From contig JAOUEV010000005.1 in NCBI GenBank assembly GCA_029858565.1, forward strand, positions 1 through 64,000: a stretch of DNA of 64,000 nt, given 5' to 3'. Of this stretch, positions 8,976 to 16,241 are shown piece by piece. The notes beneath the pieces were generated by a model. The model was given only the letters and a program-made list of their open reading frames with translations. It was not told where the DNA came from and searched no databases. Position numbers and translations under genes: made by a program. This stretch comes from Nitrospirota bacterium (GTDB taxonomy: Bacteria > Nitrospirota > UBA9217). The first letter of the stretch is position 1. Every line of letters starts with the position of its first letter.

Positions 8976-9116
8976 CCCTGTCCTCCTTAAAAGGATTAAA
9001 CAGCTTGCCACGGCAACCTGTCCGCCTCCGGACCGCGGATCGGTCGCCGACCCATTTCACCGCTACTGTAGAATCAATTGGGAAGATTGTCAAGTGCTTT
9101 CCCGCAGACCGATGCT

Positions 9117-9308
9117 TCAGGACCAGATCCGGGGCTGCTTCTTAAGCGCCTGCACCTTGGCGTTTCGCCGCATATCGGCCTGCCGGAGCGTCCATATCTG
9201 TTCCATTCCCTCGATCGCCGAGGATAACGCCTCGTCGGTACGCTTCCCATCCCATTCTTTGCTTTCCGCAAGCCGGTACAGCTCCAGGATCACTTCATCG
9301 AGCGTCAT
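9117..9308 (-). CDS. Small conserved-looking hypothetical protein, 63 aa
   Basis: The ATG at 9308 has AAGGAG nine bases upstream, which favours it over the longer frame start at 9428. The product begins MTLDEVILELYRLAESK, is helical and soluble, with no Cys, and ends in a basic patch RRNAKVQALKKQ. I do not recognise the family. It lies between nrdJ's terminator and the zinc/basic protein gene, so it is probably transcribed from its own promoter. Confidence 0.6.
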   Translation of the reverse strand: MTLDEVILELYRLAESKEWDGKRTDEALSSAIEGMEQIWTLRQADMRRNAKVQALKKQPRIWS

Positions 9309-9362
9309 GCCGGACTCCTTTTGGCATCCCGGGGATATCGCCGGTGATCCCGGCGACGGACT

Positions 9363-9393
9363 AGAAAAAAAACCGGGAGCATAGGCTCCCGGT
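9363..9393 (-). terminator. Intrinsic terminator after nrdJ
   Basis: On the - strand AACCGGGAGC-CTAT-GCTCCCGGTT is followed by TTTTTT and CTAG. It lies about 95 bases past the nrdJ stop and just past a 14-codon open frame, so it ends the nrdJ transcript. Confidence 0.9.
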
Positions 9394-9402
9394 TCAGTAC
9401 GA

Positions 9403-9447
9403 TCATCCTTTGAGGAACAATCCTTCAAACATCCGGCTCGGCATCAT
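9403..9447 (-). CDS. Possible 14-aa peptide after nrdJ
   Basis: A TAAGGAGGAAGC ribosome binding site leads into ATG ATG CCG ... and a TGA at 9403-9405, encoding MMPSRMFEGLFLKG. It sits between the nrdJ stop and the terminator. The ribosome binding site is stronger than most in the window, which is the only real evidence. It could also be a relic of a lost downstream gene. Confidence 0.3.
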   Translation of the reverse strand: MMPSRMFEGLFLKG

Positions 9448-9487
9448 GCTTCCTCCTTACAGGACCTGCCGGTTCTCCGGTCCCGGA

Positions 9488-11851
9488 TCAGCCGCATTTC
9501 GAGAACCCGCAGCCGTGGCAGACCGCGCATCCCTCGCCGAACTGCAGGAGCCCCCCGCATTCCGGGCACTCCGGGCAGAGCCCGAGGTGGTTCTTGCCGT
9601 CAACCTTCTTGAGGCAATCGTTCGATCCATAGGTGACCGTGGGCTGTGCGGCAACAGCACCCGTTTCGGCCTGTTCCTTTTTCAGCCGCGGATGCCGGAC
9701 AGCCATGCCGTCCTTGGCATACCGCTCAAGCGCCCGCGCAATAGCATCGGGACAGGACAGGATGTTGCCGCCTTCACCCCAGGCCGGCGACGGGCAGCGG
9801 ATGCCCTTCACCTGCTTCACAATGGCATCCATGGCAACACCCGAGCGCAGGGCCAGGGACACCAGGCGGCTCACGGCCTCGGACTGGCTCGATGCGCAGC
9901 CACCGGACTTGCCCATGGTCGAGAACACCTCGCAGATGCCTTCCTCGTCCTCATTGATGGTGATATAGAGGTTGCCGCAGCCCGTGGGGATCTTCTGGGT
10001 TATGCCATGGGTCAGGAGCGGGCGGTTCCTGGGCTTTTTCTCCTCTGCCAGAAGCGGAGAAGCGGAGGCAACGGCCATCTGGGCGGCTTTGCGGGCCTTT
10101 TCCGTTGCGCCGGTGGACAGGACCTGCTCGTCCCGCGAGCCGTCACGATAGATGGTCACGCCCTTGCAGCCCAGATGATAGGCCAGAAGATAGGCCTTTT
10201 CCACGTCCTTGACCGTTGCCGCATGGGAGAAGTTGACGGTCTTGGACACGGCGTTGTCCGTATACTTCTGGAAAGCCGCCTGCATCCGGATATGCCACTC
10301 AGGGCTGATGTCGTGGGATGTCACATAGACCTGCTGCAGGTCCCCGGGCACCGACTCGATGCCCGTGCACCCGCCGTGCTCGGCGATCTGCTTCATCAGC
10401 TCATCGTTGAAGATGCCCCGTTCCTTGGCAGCTGCCTCGAACAGGGGGTTTGCCTCGATCAGTTCCGCGCCGTCCATGACCCTGCGGACGAACGAAAGGG
10501 CAAAGAGCGGCTCGATCCCGCTCGAGCAGCCGGCGATGATCGAAAGCGTTCCGGTCGGGGCGATGGTGGTCACGGTGGCGTTCCTGACGGGCTCCTGGCC
10601 CGGCCGGTCGTAGATGCTGCCCTTGAAGTTCGGGAACGGTCCGCGCTCCCGTGCAAGCTCGACGCTCTTCTTGCGGCCCTCGTCGGTGATGAACTTCATG
10701 ACCGATTCGCCCAGCTGTACGGCCTTGTCGGAATTGTAGGGCACGCCCATCATGAGCAGCATGTCGGCGAAACCCATGACCCCCAGGCCGATCTTCCGGT
10801 TCGCCCGGGTATTCTCGGCGATCTTCTCGATGGGATAGCGGTTCACATCGATCACGTTGTCCAGGAAATGGACCGCTTCGCGCACCGTGTGGCGGAGCTT
10901 GGTGTAATCCACGCCGCCGTCCTTCGCCACCATACGCGCCAGGTTGATGGACCCGAGGTTGCAGGACTCGTAGGGAAGCAGCGGCTGCTCGCCGCAGGGG
11001 TTCGTGGACTCGATCATGCCCACGTGGGGCGTGGGATTCTGCTGGTTGATGCGGTCGAGGAAGATGATGCCCGGATCGCCGTTCTTCCAGGCCATGTTCA
11101 CGATCGTGTCGAAGACATTCCGCGCCTTGAGCTTCTTGACCGCGGCCCGGGTCCGGGGAGAGAGCAGGTCGTACTCGCTGTCCTTTTCCACGGCCTTCAT
11201 GAAGGTGTCGGTAAGGGCAACGGAGATATTGAAGTTGTTCAGCCGGTCGTTCTGCTGCTTGCAGGTGATGAAGTCCAGGATATCCGGGTGGTCGATGGAA
11301 AGGATGCCCATGTTGGCGCCCCGCCGCGTGCCTCCCTGTTTCACCGTGTCCGTGGCCGCGTCAAAGACCGTCATGAAGGATATGGGGCCCGAAGAAATGC
11401 CCTTGGTGGTCTTGACCACATCGCTCTTCGGACGGAGACGGGAGAAGGAGAAGCCCGTGCCGCCGCCGGACTTGTGGATCAGGGCCGCGTTCTTCACGGA
11501 CTCGAAGATCTCTTCCATGGAGTCGCCCACGGGCAGAACGAAACAGGCCGAAAGCTGGCCCAGTTCCCGTCCCGCGTTCATGAGCGTCGGGCTGTTCGGC
11601 AGGAACTCGAGCGAGGTCATGAGGCGGTAGAACTCCTCGGCCGTCTTTTCGATCTCCGCCGGCTTTGCGCCGAAGGTTGCATCGCCGGCCGCAATGGTCT
11701 TGGCCACGCGCATGAACATATCCACGGCTGTCTCGGTGACGGTCCCGTCCTCATTGCGCTTTAAGTAACGCTTTTCGAGAACTTTGATGCTGTTCTCCGA
11801 AAGCTGAAGCCCGGAACCGGATGCCGTCACAGCGGAAGCCGCAGTTTTCAT
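9488..11851 (-). CDS. nrdJ: Class II (adenosylcobalamin-dependent) ribonucleotide reductase
   Basis: 787 residues from the ATG at 11851, chosen for its upstream GAGGAGG. It reduces ribonucleotides to deoxyribonucleotides using B12 and works with or without oxygen. The ten-stranded barrel motifs are present: an N-terminal reductase domain, SGGGTGFSFSRLRP, GTRRGANMG, NPCGEQPLLPYESCNLGS with the finger-loop Cys, and the APTGT-type loop. The C-terminal tail carries a CPECPECGG...CHGCGFSKC zinc/redox segment that reloads the active site. No R2 partner or activase is nearby, as expected. It is driven by a promoter with two NrdR-like boxes at 12119-12172 and is followed by an intrinsic terminator. 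Confidence 0.95.
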   Translation of the reverse strand: MKTAASAVTASGSGLQLSENSIKVLEKRYLKRNEDGTVTETAVDMFMRVAKTIAAGDATFGAKPAEIEKTAEEFYRLMTSLEFLPNSPTLMNAGRELGQLSACFVLPVGDSMEEIFESVKNAALIHKSGGGTGFSFSRLRPKSDVVKTTKGISSGPISFMTVFDAATDTVKQGGTRRGANMGILSIDHPDILDFITCKQQNDRLNNFNISVALTDTFMKAVEKDSEYDLLSPRTRAAVKKLKARNVFDTIVNMAWKNGDPGIIFLDRINQQNPTPHVGMIESTNPCGEQPLLPYESCNLGSINLARMVAKDGGVDYTKLRHTVREAVHFLDNVIDVNRYPIEKIAENTRANRKIGLGVMGFADMLLMMGVPYNSDKAVQLGESVMKFITDEGRKKSVELARERGPFPNFKGSIYDRPGQEPVRNATVTTIAPTGTLSIIAGCSSGIEPLFALSFVRRVMDGAELIEANPLFEAAAKERGIFNDELMKQIAEHGGCTGIESVPGDLQQVYVTSHDISPEWHIRMQAAFQKYTDNAVSKTVNFSHAATVKDVEKAYLLAYHLGCKGVTIYRDGSRDEQVLSTGATEKARKAAQMAVASASPLLAEEKKPRNRPLLTHGITQKIPTGCGNLYITINEDEEGICEVFSTMGKSGGCASSQSEAVSRLVSLALRSGVAMDAIVKQVKGIRCPSPAWGEGGNILSCPDAIARALERYAKDGMAVRHPRLKKEQAETGAVAAQPTVTYGSNDCLKKVDGKNHLGLCPECPECGGLLQFGEGCAVCHGCGFSKCG

Positions 11852-12114
11852 GGATGCTGTTCCTCCTCGGAATATGAGTATATGAATTTCGGAATTACCT
11901 TTGTAAGAAAGCGTATTAAAGACACAGAAAGCGACCAGAACGGTCGCTCCCCCCATTACATTACATCGGCACTATCGTTGATCTTCTTCGAGTTATGCTC
12001 ACGCAGGATTTCTTCGAGATGCGCACGTGGACCTCAACAGAAACGCTTTGTGTTTTGAAACTGCTCGAGGAACAGAAAAAGGGAACAGCTGAAGACTTCT
12101 TGATCAACAAACGT

Positions 12115-12300
12115 CCTGAGTATACATACAAGATATAGTATTGTCAAGCGAAAAGGTCACTAGTTCTTGTAAAACTCGACTGTGTGTGCAGCCTTGATTC
12201 CGGCGAATTGGCGTGGTTTTTTTGCGCCTGAAGCAGCCGAATGGGCATAAAAACAGGCTGGAATCATAACACGGTTTTATCGGACCGCTCCAGACAAGCA
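12115..12300. repeat. nrdJ promoter-region repeat, copy A
   Basis: Diverged direct copy of 15986-16172. Shared blocks include CTGAGTATACATACAAGATA through TTGTCAAGCGAAAA, then GGGCATAAA.ACAGG and TATCGGACCGCTCCAGACAA. The two copies lie in the same orientation and bracket the 12.4-15.8 kb accessory genes. Confidence 0.75.
12119..12172 (-). promoter_or_regulatory. nrdJ promoter with paired NrdR-like boxes
   Basis: On the - strand TTGACA (12142-12147), a 17-base spacer and TATACT (12119-12124). The spacer is itself box 1 (12126-12141, ATACAAGATATAGTAT on +), matching the acaCwAtATaTwGtgt NrdR consensus at all strongly conserved bases. A weaker box 2 is at 12157-12172 (TCACTAGTTCTTGTAA). The box starts are 31 bp apart, the spacing known for NrdR tetramer binding. 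Repression of nrdJ by NrdR-(d)ATP is inferred. Confidence 0.8.
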
Positions 12301-12400
12301 TTTTATGAGCGACGAGCGACCGGATACCCTAAAAATACCCTGCCCTCTCCCGACCTTCTTCCCCATCCTTAATTCCGCGATCCGAAATCCGCAATGACAT

Positions 12401-13090
12401 TCATCTTCCCCGCTCCCACACCACCGCATTGTCGTAATCGTGGAAGAGTTTTTCGCGTCTCCGGAATTCCGGCGAATGTACGCTCCTGCGCCCACTCGCC
12501 CGGCTGATACCCAGGGCCGCATGGAGCATCTCATGGTAAACCACGAAGGCCACGTAGTACCGCGGGACCGGCCGCCTGTCCAGCACCGGGTTGATCCTGA
12601 TCGTGTTCGACCGTTCGCTGTAGCTGCCGAGCGTCCTTTTCCGCACAGCACCGCGGGCGCTGCTCGTTCCCCAGGTGACCGCCGCGGTCACCGCGCCGCC
12701 GAAGTACCGGGCGTTTATTTCGTCGTACAGTTCCCGGAGATCATGAAATTTGCCCTGGGCCACCAGAAAAACTCTGTTCGGCCGTTTCTTCGCAAGTTCT
12801 TCCCGATGGTCGCGGATGAATTTCCGGAACCGGGGCATGGCTGCGCGCCTGCTCTTCAGAAACTCGACGATCTCGTCGAGCACCCCGCTGTCCACAACAA
12901 CAAACAGCCGGTGCAGGCGGACCAGGAGGATCCCGTCCCTGATCCTGGCAGACAACATGCTCGTCGAATTGCCGGTCAGAACGAGAGAAACGGGCCTGGC
13001 GAGGCGTTCTTCAAAAAACTGCCGGAGTGAGCTTTCGGAGTGTTCAAAGCGGAGGTTCAGGGGAAGATTCGTCGTGATGTCTTTGTTCAT
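12401..13090 (-). CDS. SprT-like zinc metalloprotease domain protein
   Basis: 229 residues. The zinc-peptidase motif HEMLH sits near residue 187 (VVYHEMLHAALG), with a further His about 18 residues on in SVHSPEFRRRE, the SprT/Spartan-like arrangement. The stretch LRELYDEINARYFGGAV just upstream is typical of SprT-like folds. SprT relatives act on DNA-protein crosslinks or unfolded proteins, and this one's substrate is unknown. It is the last gene of a short - strand accessory run (GIY-YIG, small ORF, unknown, SprT-like). The start ATG has only a weak ribosome binding site. Confidence 0.75.
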   Translation of the reverse strand: MNKDITTNLPLNLRFEHSESSLRQFFEERLARPVSLVLTGNSTSMLSARIRDGILLVRLHRLFVVVDSGVLDEIVEFLKSRRAAMPRFRKFIRDHREELAKKRPNRVFLVAQGKFHDLRELYDEINARYFGGAVTAAVTWGTSSARGAVRKRTLGSYSERSNTIRINPVLDRRPVPRYYVAFVVYHEMLHAALGISRASGRRSVHSPEFRRREKLFHDYDNAVVWERGR

Positions 13091-13166
13091 GCTCTATCTG
13101 TTATCAATTTGAACTGTTTTTAAATTCCTCGTTTGTCATTCCCGCGCAGGCGGGAATCTAGGGCAA

Positions 13167-13829
13167 TCAATCCGGCCATTCAGCCCCCGCTTTTTCAAAG
13201 TACTCATAATCAGGATACACTTTCGATCTCTTGCCGAAATATCTTGCTGTAGTAACTTTGCACTCAAATGAGTCTTCCAACTCATCAACATTCAGCGCCA
13301 ATTCCTCCGGATGCGGCAGCATGCCCTGCGTCAGCGCGAAGGTTTCGGAATTGTAAGTGTCTTTAAACCAGGGAGGCAGGTTCAGCATGGTCTCGGAAGA
13401 CGTCAAGAAATCTATATCAAAAAAGAACAAATCAATGAGGTCCTCGAAATCGATTTTCTCGACATAAAAAGGGCCAACCAGTGACATGTTTCGTTTATCC
13501 CGTTTGTCTATTGCATCGAGAACGCCGTCGTTGTGGACTTCCACGAAAAAACGAAGCACGTCGAACAACAGCAGGTAGTGATAATCGTTGAGATAATATA
13601 CTTCCGGACGGTCAAGGCATTTACGCAGGTTCTGCAGCGTGTCGAACGCTAATTTTGGAGGGAACGACTTGCCTGCATCCGGAAAGACCGCCGCGAAATC
13701 CTCCCGCGCCTCATCCGAATCAGGAGCAGCCGCCGGCAGCATGTCGGAAACAAAGTCGATCGTAAAGTCCAGACCGTCTCTGAGGATTGCCTGAAAAACC
13801 GCGTCGGGCGCCTTTGCAAATCTCAGCAC
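13167..13829 (-). CDS. Hypothetical acidic protein, 220 aa
   Basis: Begins at a GTG (13829) with AAGGGG upstream. The product is acidic and aromatic-rich (YYLNDYHYLLLFDVLRFF, EDLIDLFFFDIDFL), with no signal peptide, membrane segment or catalytic motif that I recognise, and only two Cys. The C-terminus is basic-acidic mixed (RYFGKRSKVYPDYEYFEKAG). I cannot name a family. It starts 44 bases after the small ORF at 13874-13975 and leads into the SprT-like gene, so the three may form an operon. Confidence 0.6.
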   Translation of the reverse strand: MLRFAKAPDAVFQAILRDGLDFTIDFVSDMLPAAAPDSDEAREDFAAVFPDAGKSFPPKLAFDTLQNLRKCLDRPEVYYLNDYHYLLLFDVLRFFVEVHNDGVLDAIDKRDKRNMSLVGPFYVEKIDFEDLIDLFFFDIDFLTSSETMLNLPPWFKDTYNSETFALTQGMLPHPEELALNVDELEDSFECKVTTARYFGKRSKVYPDYEYFEKAGAEWPD

Positions 13830-13873
13830 TGTTCACCCCTTATCAACTTGCATGGACAGGAGCACTTTGAAGG

Positions 13874-13975
13874 TCAGGAGGTTATCACCCTGGACTGGAA
13901 GGCTCCCGGCATACGGTCAATCTGGATTTCGAACTTACTTTCGTGATGTTTATGCTCATTTTTCTTTTCTTCCAT
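13874..13975 (-). CDS. 33-aa ORF resembling the start of a ubiquitin-like protein
   Basis: AGAGGAG lies eight bases before ATG (13975). The product is MEEKKNEHKHHESKFEIQID followed by RMPGAFQSRVITS. The charged, His-rich head followed by KFEIQIDR recalls the first beta strand of bacterial multiubiquitin-domain proteins, which normally continue with a bulky residue and V/T strand. Here the frame ends instead after 12 residues. It may be a truncated remnant of such a gene or a real small peptide. No E1, E2 or JAB-type gene is adjacent, so the resemblance is weak. Confidence 0.35.
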   Translation of the reverse strand: MEEKKNEHKHHESKFEIQIDRMPGAFQSRVITS

Positions 13976-14033
13976 TTTCTAACTCCTCTAATCGAAATAT
14001 TTATTTCGTGCTCGTTCTCGATCGCCCTACAGA

Positions 14034-14315
14034 TCATTTCCCTTGTTCGTTATATTTCGGCTTGGTTCGGGAAATGATAGCCTGTTCTTTTTTCTGCGCC
14101 TTATGGATAGATGCCATTTGTTCAATTTGAACTTTTGCACCTGGTATTTTACCTGCGTCCAGATGCTCCTGAATTCGCTCCTGCGCTCTTCCGCGCTTAG
14201 CGATGCCGACGTAGTTCGTCTTGCCCGCCTCCGTCTGGATCTTATAAACCACTGGTTTCCCCACTGGCAGTTTCGACGCCCCTGCACTATTGAAATTAAC
14301 AGTTTTTCGTGTCAT
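14034..14315 (-). CDS. GIY-YIG-like small protein
   Basis: 93 residues from ATG 14315, preceded by GAAGGAGG. The core PVVYKIQTEAGKTNYVGIAKR matches the paired GIY...YVG strands of GIY-YIG nucleases, followed by RAQERIQEHL and a C-terminal EQAIISRTKPKYNEQGK like the family's E...KPxxN motif. The catalytic Arg and Glu positions appear present, so a small DNA/RNA-nicking nuclease is possible. It sits directly downstream of the toxin-antitoxin pair and upstream of the unknown genes, in the accessory segment between the two nrdJ-promoter copies. Confidence 0.65.
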   Translation of the reverse strand: MTRKTVNFNSAGASKLPVGKPVVYKIQTEAGKTNYVGIAKRGRAQERIQEHLDAGKIPGAKVQIEQMASIHKAQKKEQAIISRTKPKYNEQGK

Positions 14316-14342
14316 TACGCGCCTCCTTCTCACTTGTTCTAT

Positions 14343-15428
14343 TCAGCGAACGAATATGTTGCTCACTTTACTGATCAGGTTTCGCAAATTGGTATAGGGA
14401 ATTAGTTCTTCATGCTGCAACCGCCCGACAACAATCGCGGGATGCACGCCGACTTGCTCTGAAAAAGCGAGCACGGCGCTACGAGAGAAGTAGGGGTTCG
14501 TACGCTTTGCAAAGTCCTTGAATAGAGCCGGTGAAATGAGAAGGTCTCGGGCTTTCTGATTCGTTCTTCGCTCGACCTCGCTATCCGGTTCGTTGATAAT
14601 GTCGCTGTCAAGATAGCCTTCCGCGCTTTTCGATCCTTCCATGACATGGACCAGTTCGTGCATGAGTGTGAACCAGAAATTATCGATCCTGTCCAAGCGC
14701 AGGGACAACGCTACGGCGGGAGCATTTGCATCCAGCCAGAACGCAGCACCATCCACGCGGGTATGCGGCAAATGCGGGATAAAAACAAGACGGACGCCAA
14801 GATCGCACAGTCTTTTCGGAACAGTTGCTGCCCTTCGTTCATCACGGGACATGCCGGGCATTTCATTGACAAAGTTCCTCAGCCCTTGCGGATCGAAGAC
14901 CCCGCATTGGAGTTTGCCGGCCTCTATCTCGGCTTTCCGCACCCAGGCGAGCAGCGAAGGAGTGTCGATGTTCCCGGCAACGGATTTCCGGAAGTTCGCG
15001 GCTATTTTCGGTTCATCATCAATAGTTGCTATTCCTAGAAATCCACAGACTTCGGCCTGCTGTTGCTCAAAGGACTTGTACGACCTGATCCATCGCCGCC
15101 TGATCAACTCTTTAACAGGCGCCTTGCCATATAACCGTGCCTTGAGTGTAACGGTTTCGGTTTTATCCCGCTTCTGATGAAGCAAGTCCAGTCTGTAAGC
15201 AGATTCCAGGTTCAACCAAAATTCGGGCGAAGTGCCGAGCGCCTGGGAGAACAAAACAGCGGTTTCCGGCGTGACTGCTTTCTTGCCGGTCACGATCTCG
15301 CTGATAGCCTGCAAGGGTCTCCCGATGATCTCTGCGAAATCCGCCTGGGTCCAGCCACGCGCGTCGAGTTCATCACGGAGGATTTCACCCGGCAGCACTG
15401 CTTTGTATGGTCTTTTGCTCGTTTCCAT
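14343..15428 (-). CDS. HigA-type antitoxin fused to ImmA/IrrE metalloprotease
   Basis: About 361 residues from the ATG at 15428, one base after the toxin stop; an upstream ATG at 15440 overlapping the toxin is possible. Residues 8-80 form the HigA/VapI helix-turn-helix (LPGEILRDELDARGWTQADFA...IVTGKKAVTPETAVLFSQALG). The C-terminal half is an ImmA/IrrE (COG2856) zinc protease with HELVH near residue 275 and a downstream Glu (EVERRTNQ). The HTH autorepresses the operon and neutralises the toxin. The protease part may sense or degrade. The gene pairs with the higB-like gene directly upstream and reads toward the GIY-YIG gene. Confidence 0.85.
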   Translation of the reverse strand: METSKRPYKAVLPGEILRDELDARGWTQADFAEIIGRPLQAISEIVTGKKAVTPETAVLFSQALGTSPEFWLNLESAYRLDLLHQKRDKTETVTLKARLYGKAPVKELIRRRWIRSYKSFEQQQAEVCGFLGIATIDDEPKIAANFRKSVAGNIDTPSLLAWVRKAEIEAGKLQCGVFDPQGLRNFVNEMPGMSRDERRAATVPKRLCDLGVRLVFIPHLPHTRVDGAAFWLDANAPAVALSLRLDRIDNFWFTLMHELVHVMEGSKSAEGYLDSDIINEPDSEVERRTNQKARDLLISPALFKDFAKRTNPYFSRSAVLAFSEQVGVHPAIVVGRLQHEELIPYTNLRNLISKVSNIFVR

Positions 15429-15429
15429 T

Positions 15430-15729
15430 CTAGTCACCATAGTGCCTATTGATCTCAATAATAACGACGATCTTTCCGTTCTTGTCCTTTTCAAAGGTAA
15501 GAATAAGTCGCCATGCCTTGTTCAGCCGGATCGAGTACCGGTTCCCCGGGCCTTTCAATTTCTCGAAATGCAGACTTTTGAGTGCTCGCAGGTCCCTTTC
15601 ATCGGCCGCCGCCTCGATTATTCGCACCCGCTTGACGAATGCCTCTGCAATACCTGGCGGGTACTGTACAAAATCAGTACCATGCTCGTACAACCTCGTG
15701 AGCCCTTTGTCGAGAAACCGATATCTCAA
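15430..15729 (-). CDS. HigB/RelE-family toxin
   Basis: 99 residues starting at a TTG (15729) with GGAG seven bases upstream. The RelE/HigB fold is seen in LRALKSLHFEKLKGPGNRYSIRLNKAWRLILTFEKDKNGKIVVIIEINRHYGD: the LEKLKG, RYSIRLNxxWRL and final EINRHY pattern are hallmarks of HigB mRNA interferases that cut ribosome-bound mRNA. It lies upstream of its antitoxin, the inverted order that is typical for higBA. Both are transcribed from a promoter overlapped by a palindromic operator at 15762-15776. Confidence 0.88.
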   Translation of the reverse strand: MRYRFLDKGLTRLYEHGTDFVQYPPGIAEAFVKRVRIIEAAADERDLRALKSLHFEKLKGPGNRYSIRLNKAWRLILTFEKDKNGKIVVIIEINRHYGD

Positions 15730-15743
15730 CGATCTTCTCCTAA

Positions 15744-15794
15744 ACTATATACCAGCACCTTTATATTGTCAATATAAATTCACCCATAGGGTGA
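15744..15794 (-). promoter_or_regulatory. higBA promoter with two palindromic operators
   Basis: On the - strand TTGACA (15767-15772), 17 bases, TATAGT (15744-15749). The -35 hexamer is the heart of a palindrome TATATTGTCAATATA (15762-15776). A second palindrome TCACCC-ATA-GGGTGA lies just upstream at 15780-15794. This is the arrangement expected for HigA autorepression, which is inferred. Confidence 0.75.
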
Positions 15795-15884
15795 TATCAA
15801 TAAAACAAGATCATTGCCTTTTCATGACCCGCACCTTTCGAACTTTTGGGGTCTTACGTAGCCTTCTTATGCTTAAACGCAAAA

Positions 15885-15913
15885 GAGCGACCCTAATACG
15901 CCCCGGTCGCTCT
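15885..15913 (-). terminator. Hairpin/terminator downstream of second nrd-type promoter
   Basis: AGAGCGACC ... GGTCGCTCT with an 11-base loop. On the - strand it is followed by TTTTGCGTTT. It lies about 75-100 bases after the -10 of promoter copy B, so a transcript from there could be a short RNA. Its stem shares AGCGACC/GGTCGCT with the hairpin in the nrdJ leader (11930-11948). Confidence 0.6.
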
Positions 15914-15985
15914 CTTCGCCTCATAGTGGCCGCTTTTTGAAATATTAAAAGATCGTTGGCTTTGAAGCTTCTTCACGCGACGGGC

Positions 15986-16172
15986 TGAGTATACATACAA
16001 GATATAGTGTTGTCAAGCGAAAACATCACTATATTTTGTATAAAAAACAAAGACTATTAAAGTTACTAATGCACTTATTTGACGCTAATTTTTTTATCTC
16101 GGTACGCCGCCAGGGGCATAAAGACAGGGCACTTATAGAACACGATTCTATCGGACCGCTCCAGACAATGGT
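15986..16172. repeat. nrdJ promoter-region repeat, copy B
   Basis: Direct copy of 12115-12300 with the same order of conserved blocks. The box 2 half-site is better conserved here than in copy A. No nrd gene follows it. The 15730-16241 interval otherwise holds only the higBA promoter, the hairpin at 15885-15913 and this repeat. Confidence 0.75.
15988..16041 (-). promoter_or_regulatory. Second promoter with paired NrdR-like boxes
   Basis: On the - strand TTGACA (16011-16016), 17 bases, TATACT (15988-15993). Box 1 ATACAAGATATAGTGT is at 15995-16010. Box 2 TCACTATATTTTGTAT is at 16026-16041. Starts are 31 bp apart, as in copy A. Both boxes fit the NrdR consensus better than those of nrdJ itself. 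It fires toward the terminator hairpin at 15885-15913 and then higBA. Confidence 0.7.
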
Positions 16173-16205
16173 TTCGTGAATGTGGGGAAAATTGGAGAGT
16201 AAATA

Positions 16206-16230
16206 CTCCGGGGGTCGTTCGCCCCCGGAG
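16206..16230 (-). terminator. Hairpin after hemerythrin gene
   Basis: CTCCGGGGG-TCGTTCG-CCCCCGGAG, a perfect 9-bp stem 12 bases past the hemerythrin stop. The T-rich tail on the - strand is weak (TATTTACTC), so termination is probable but not certain. Confidence 0.6.
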
Positions 16231-16241
16231 GGTGGGGTCGA

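Larger units (their letters stand above)
11852..12400 (-). promoter_or_regulatory. nrdJ leader and upstream region
   Basis: This 549-base stretch has no gene. It contains the NrdR-type promoter (12119-12172) and about 260 bases of untranslated leader. Near its 3' end the leader has a hairpin AGCGACC/GGTCGCT (11930-11948, short loop) followed on the - strand by TTCTGTGTCTTT, which could act as an attenuator. I looked for a cobalamin riboswitch (B12 box GCCACTG) and did not find one. Positions 12115-12300 form the first copy of a diverged duplication with 15986-16172. Confidence 0.6.

Noticed and set aside
9410..11764. 784-residue + strand frame
   Set aside because: Antisense shadow of nrdJ in a GC-rich frame. 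The - strand protein is unmistakable.
11852..12400. Cobalamin riboswitch upstream of nrdJ
   Set aside because: A B12-dependent enzyme suggested one, but no B12 box or matching stems were found. The NrdR-type promoter explains the region.
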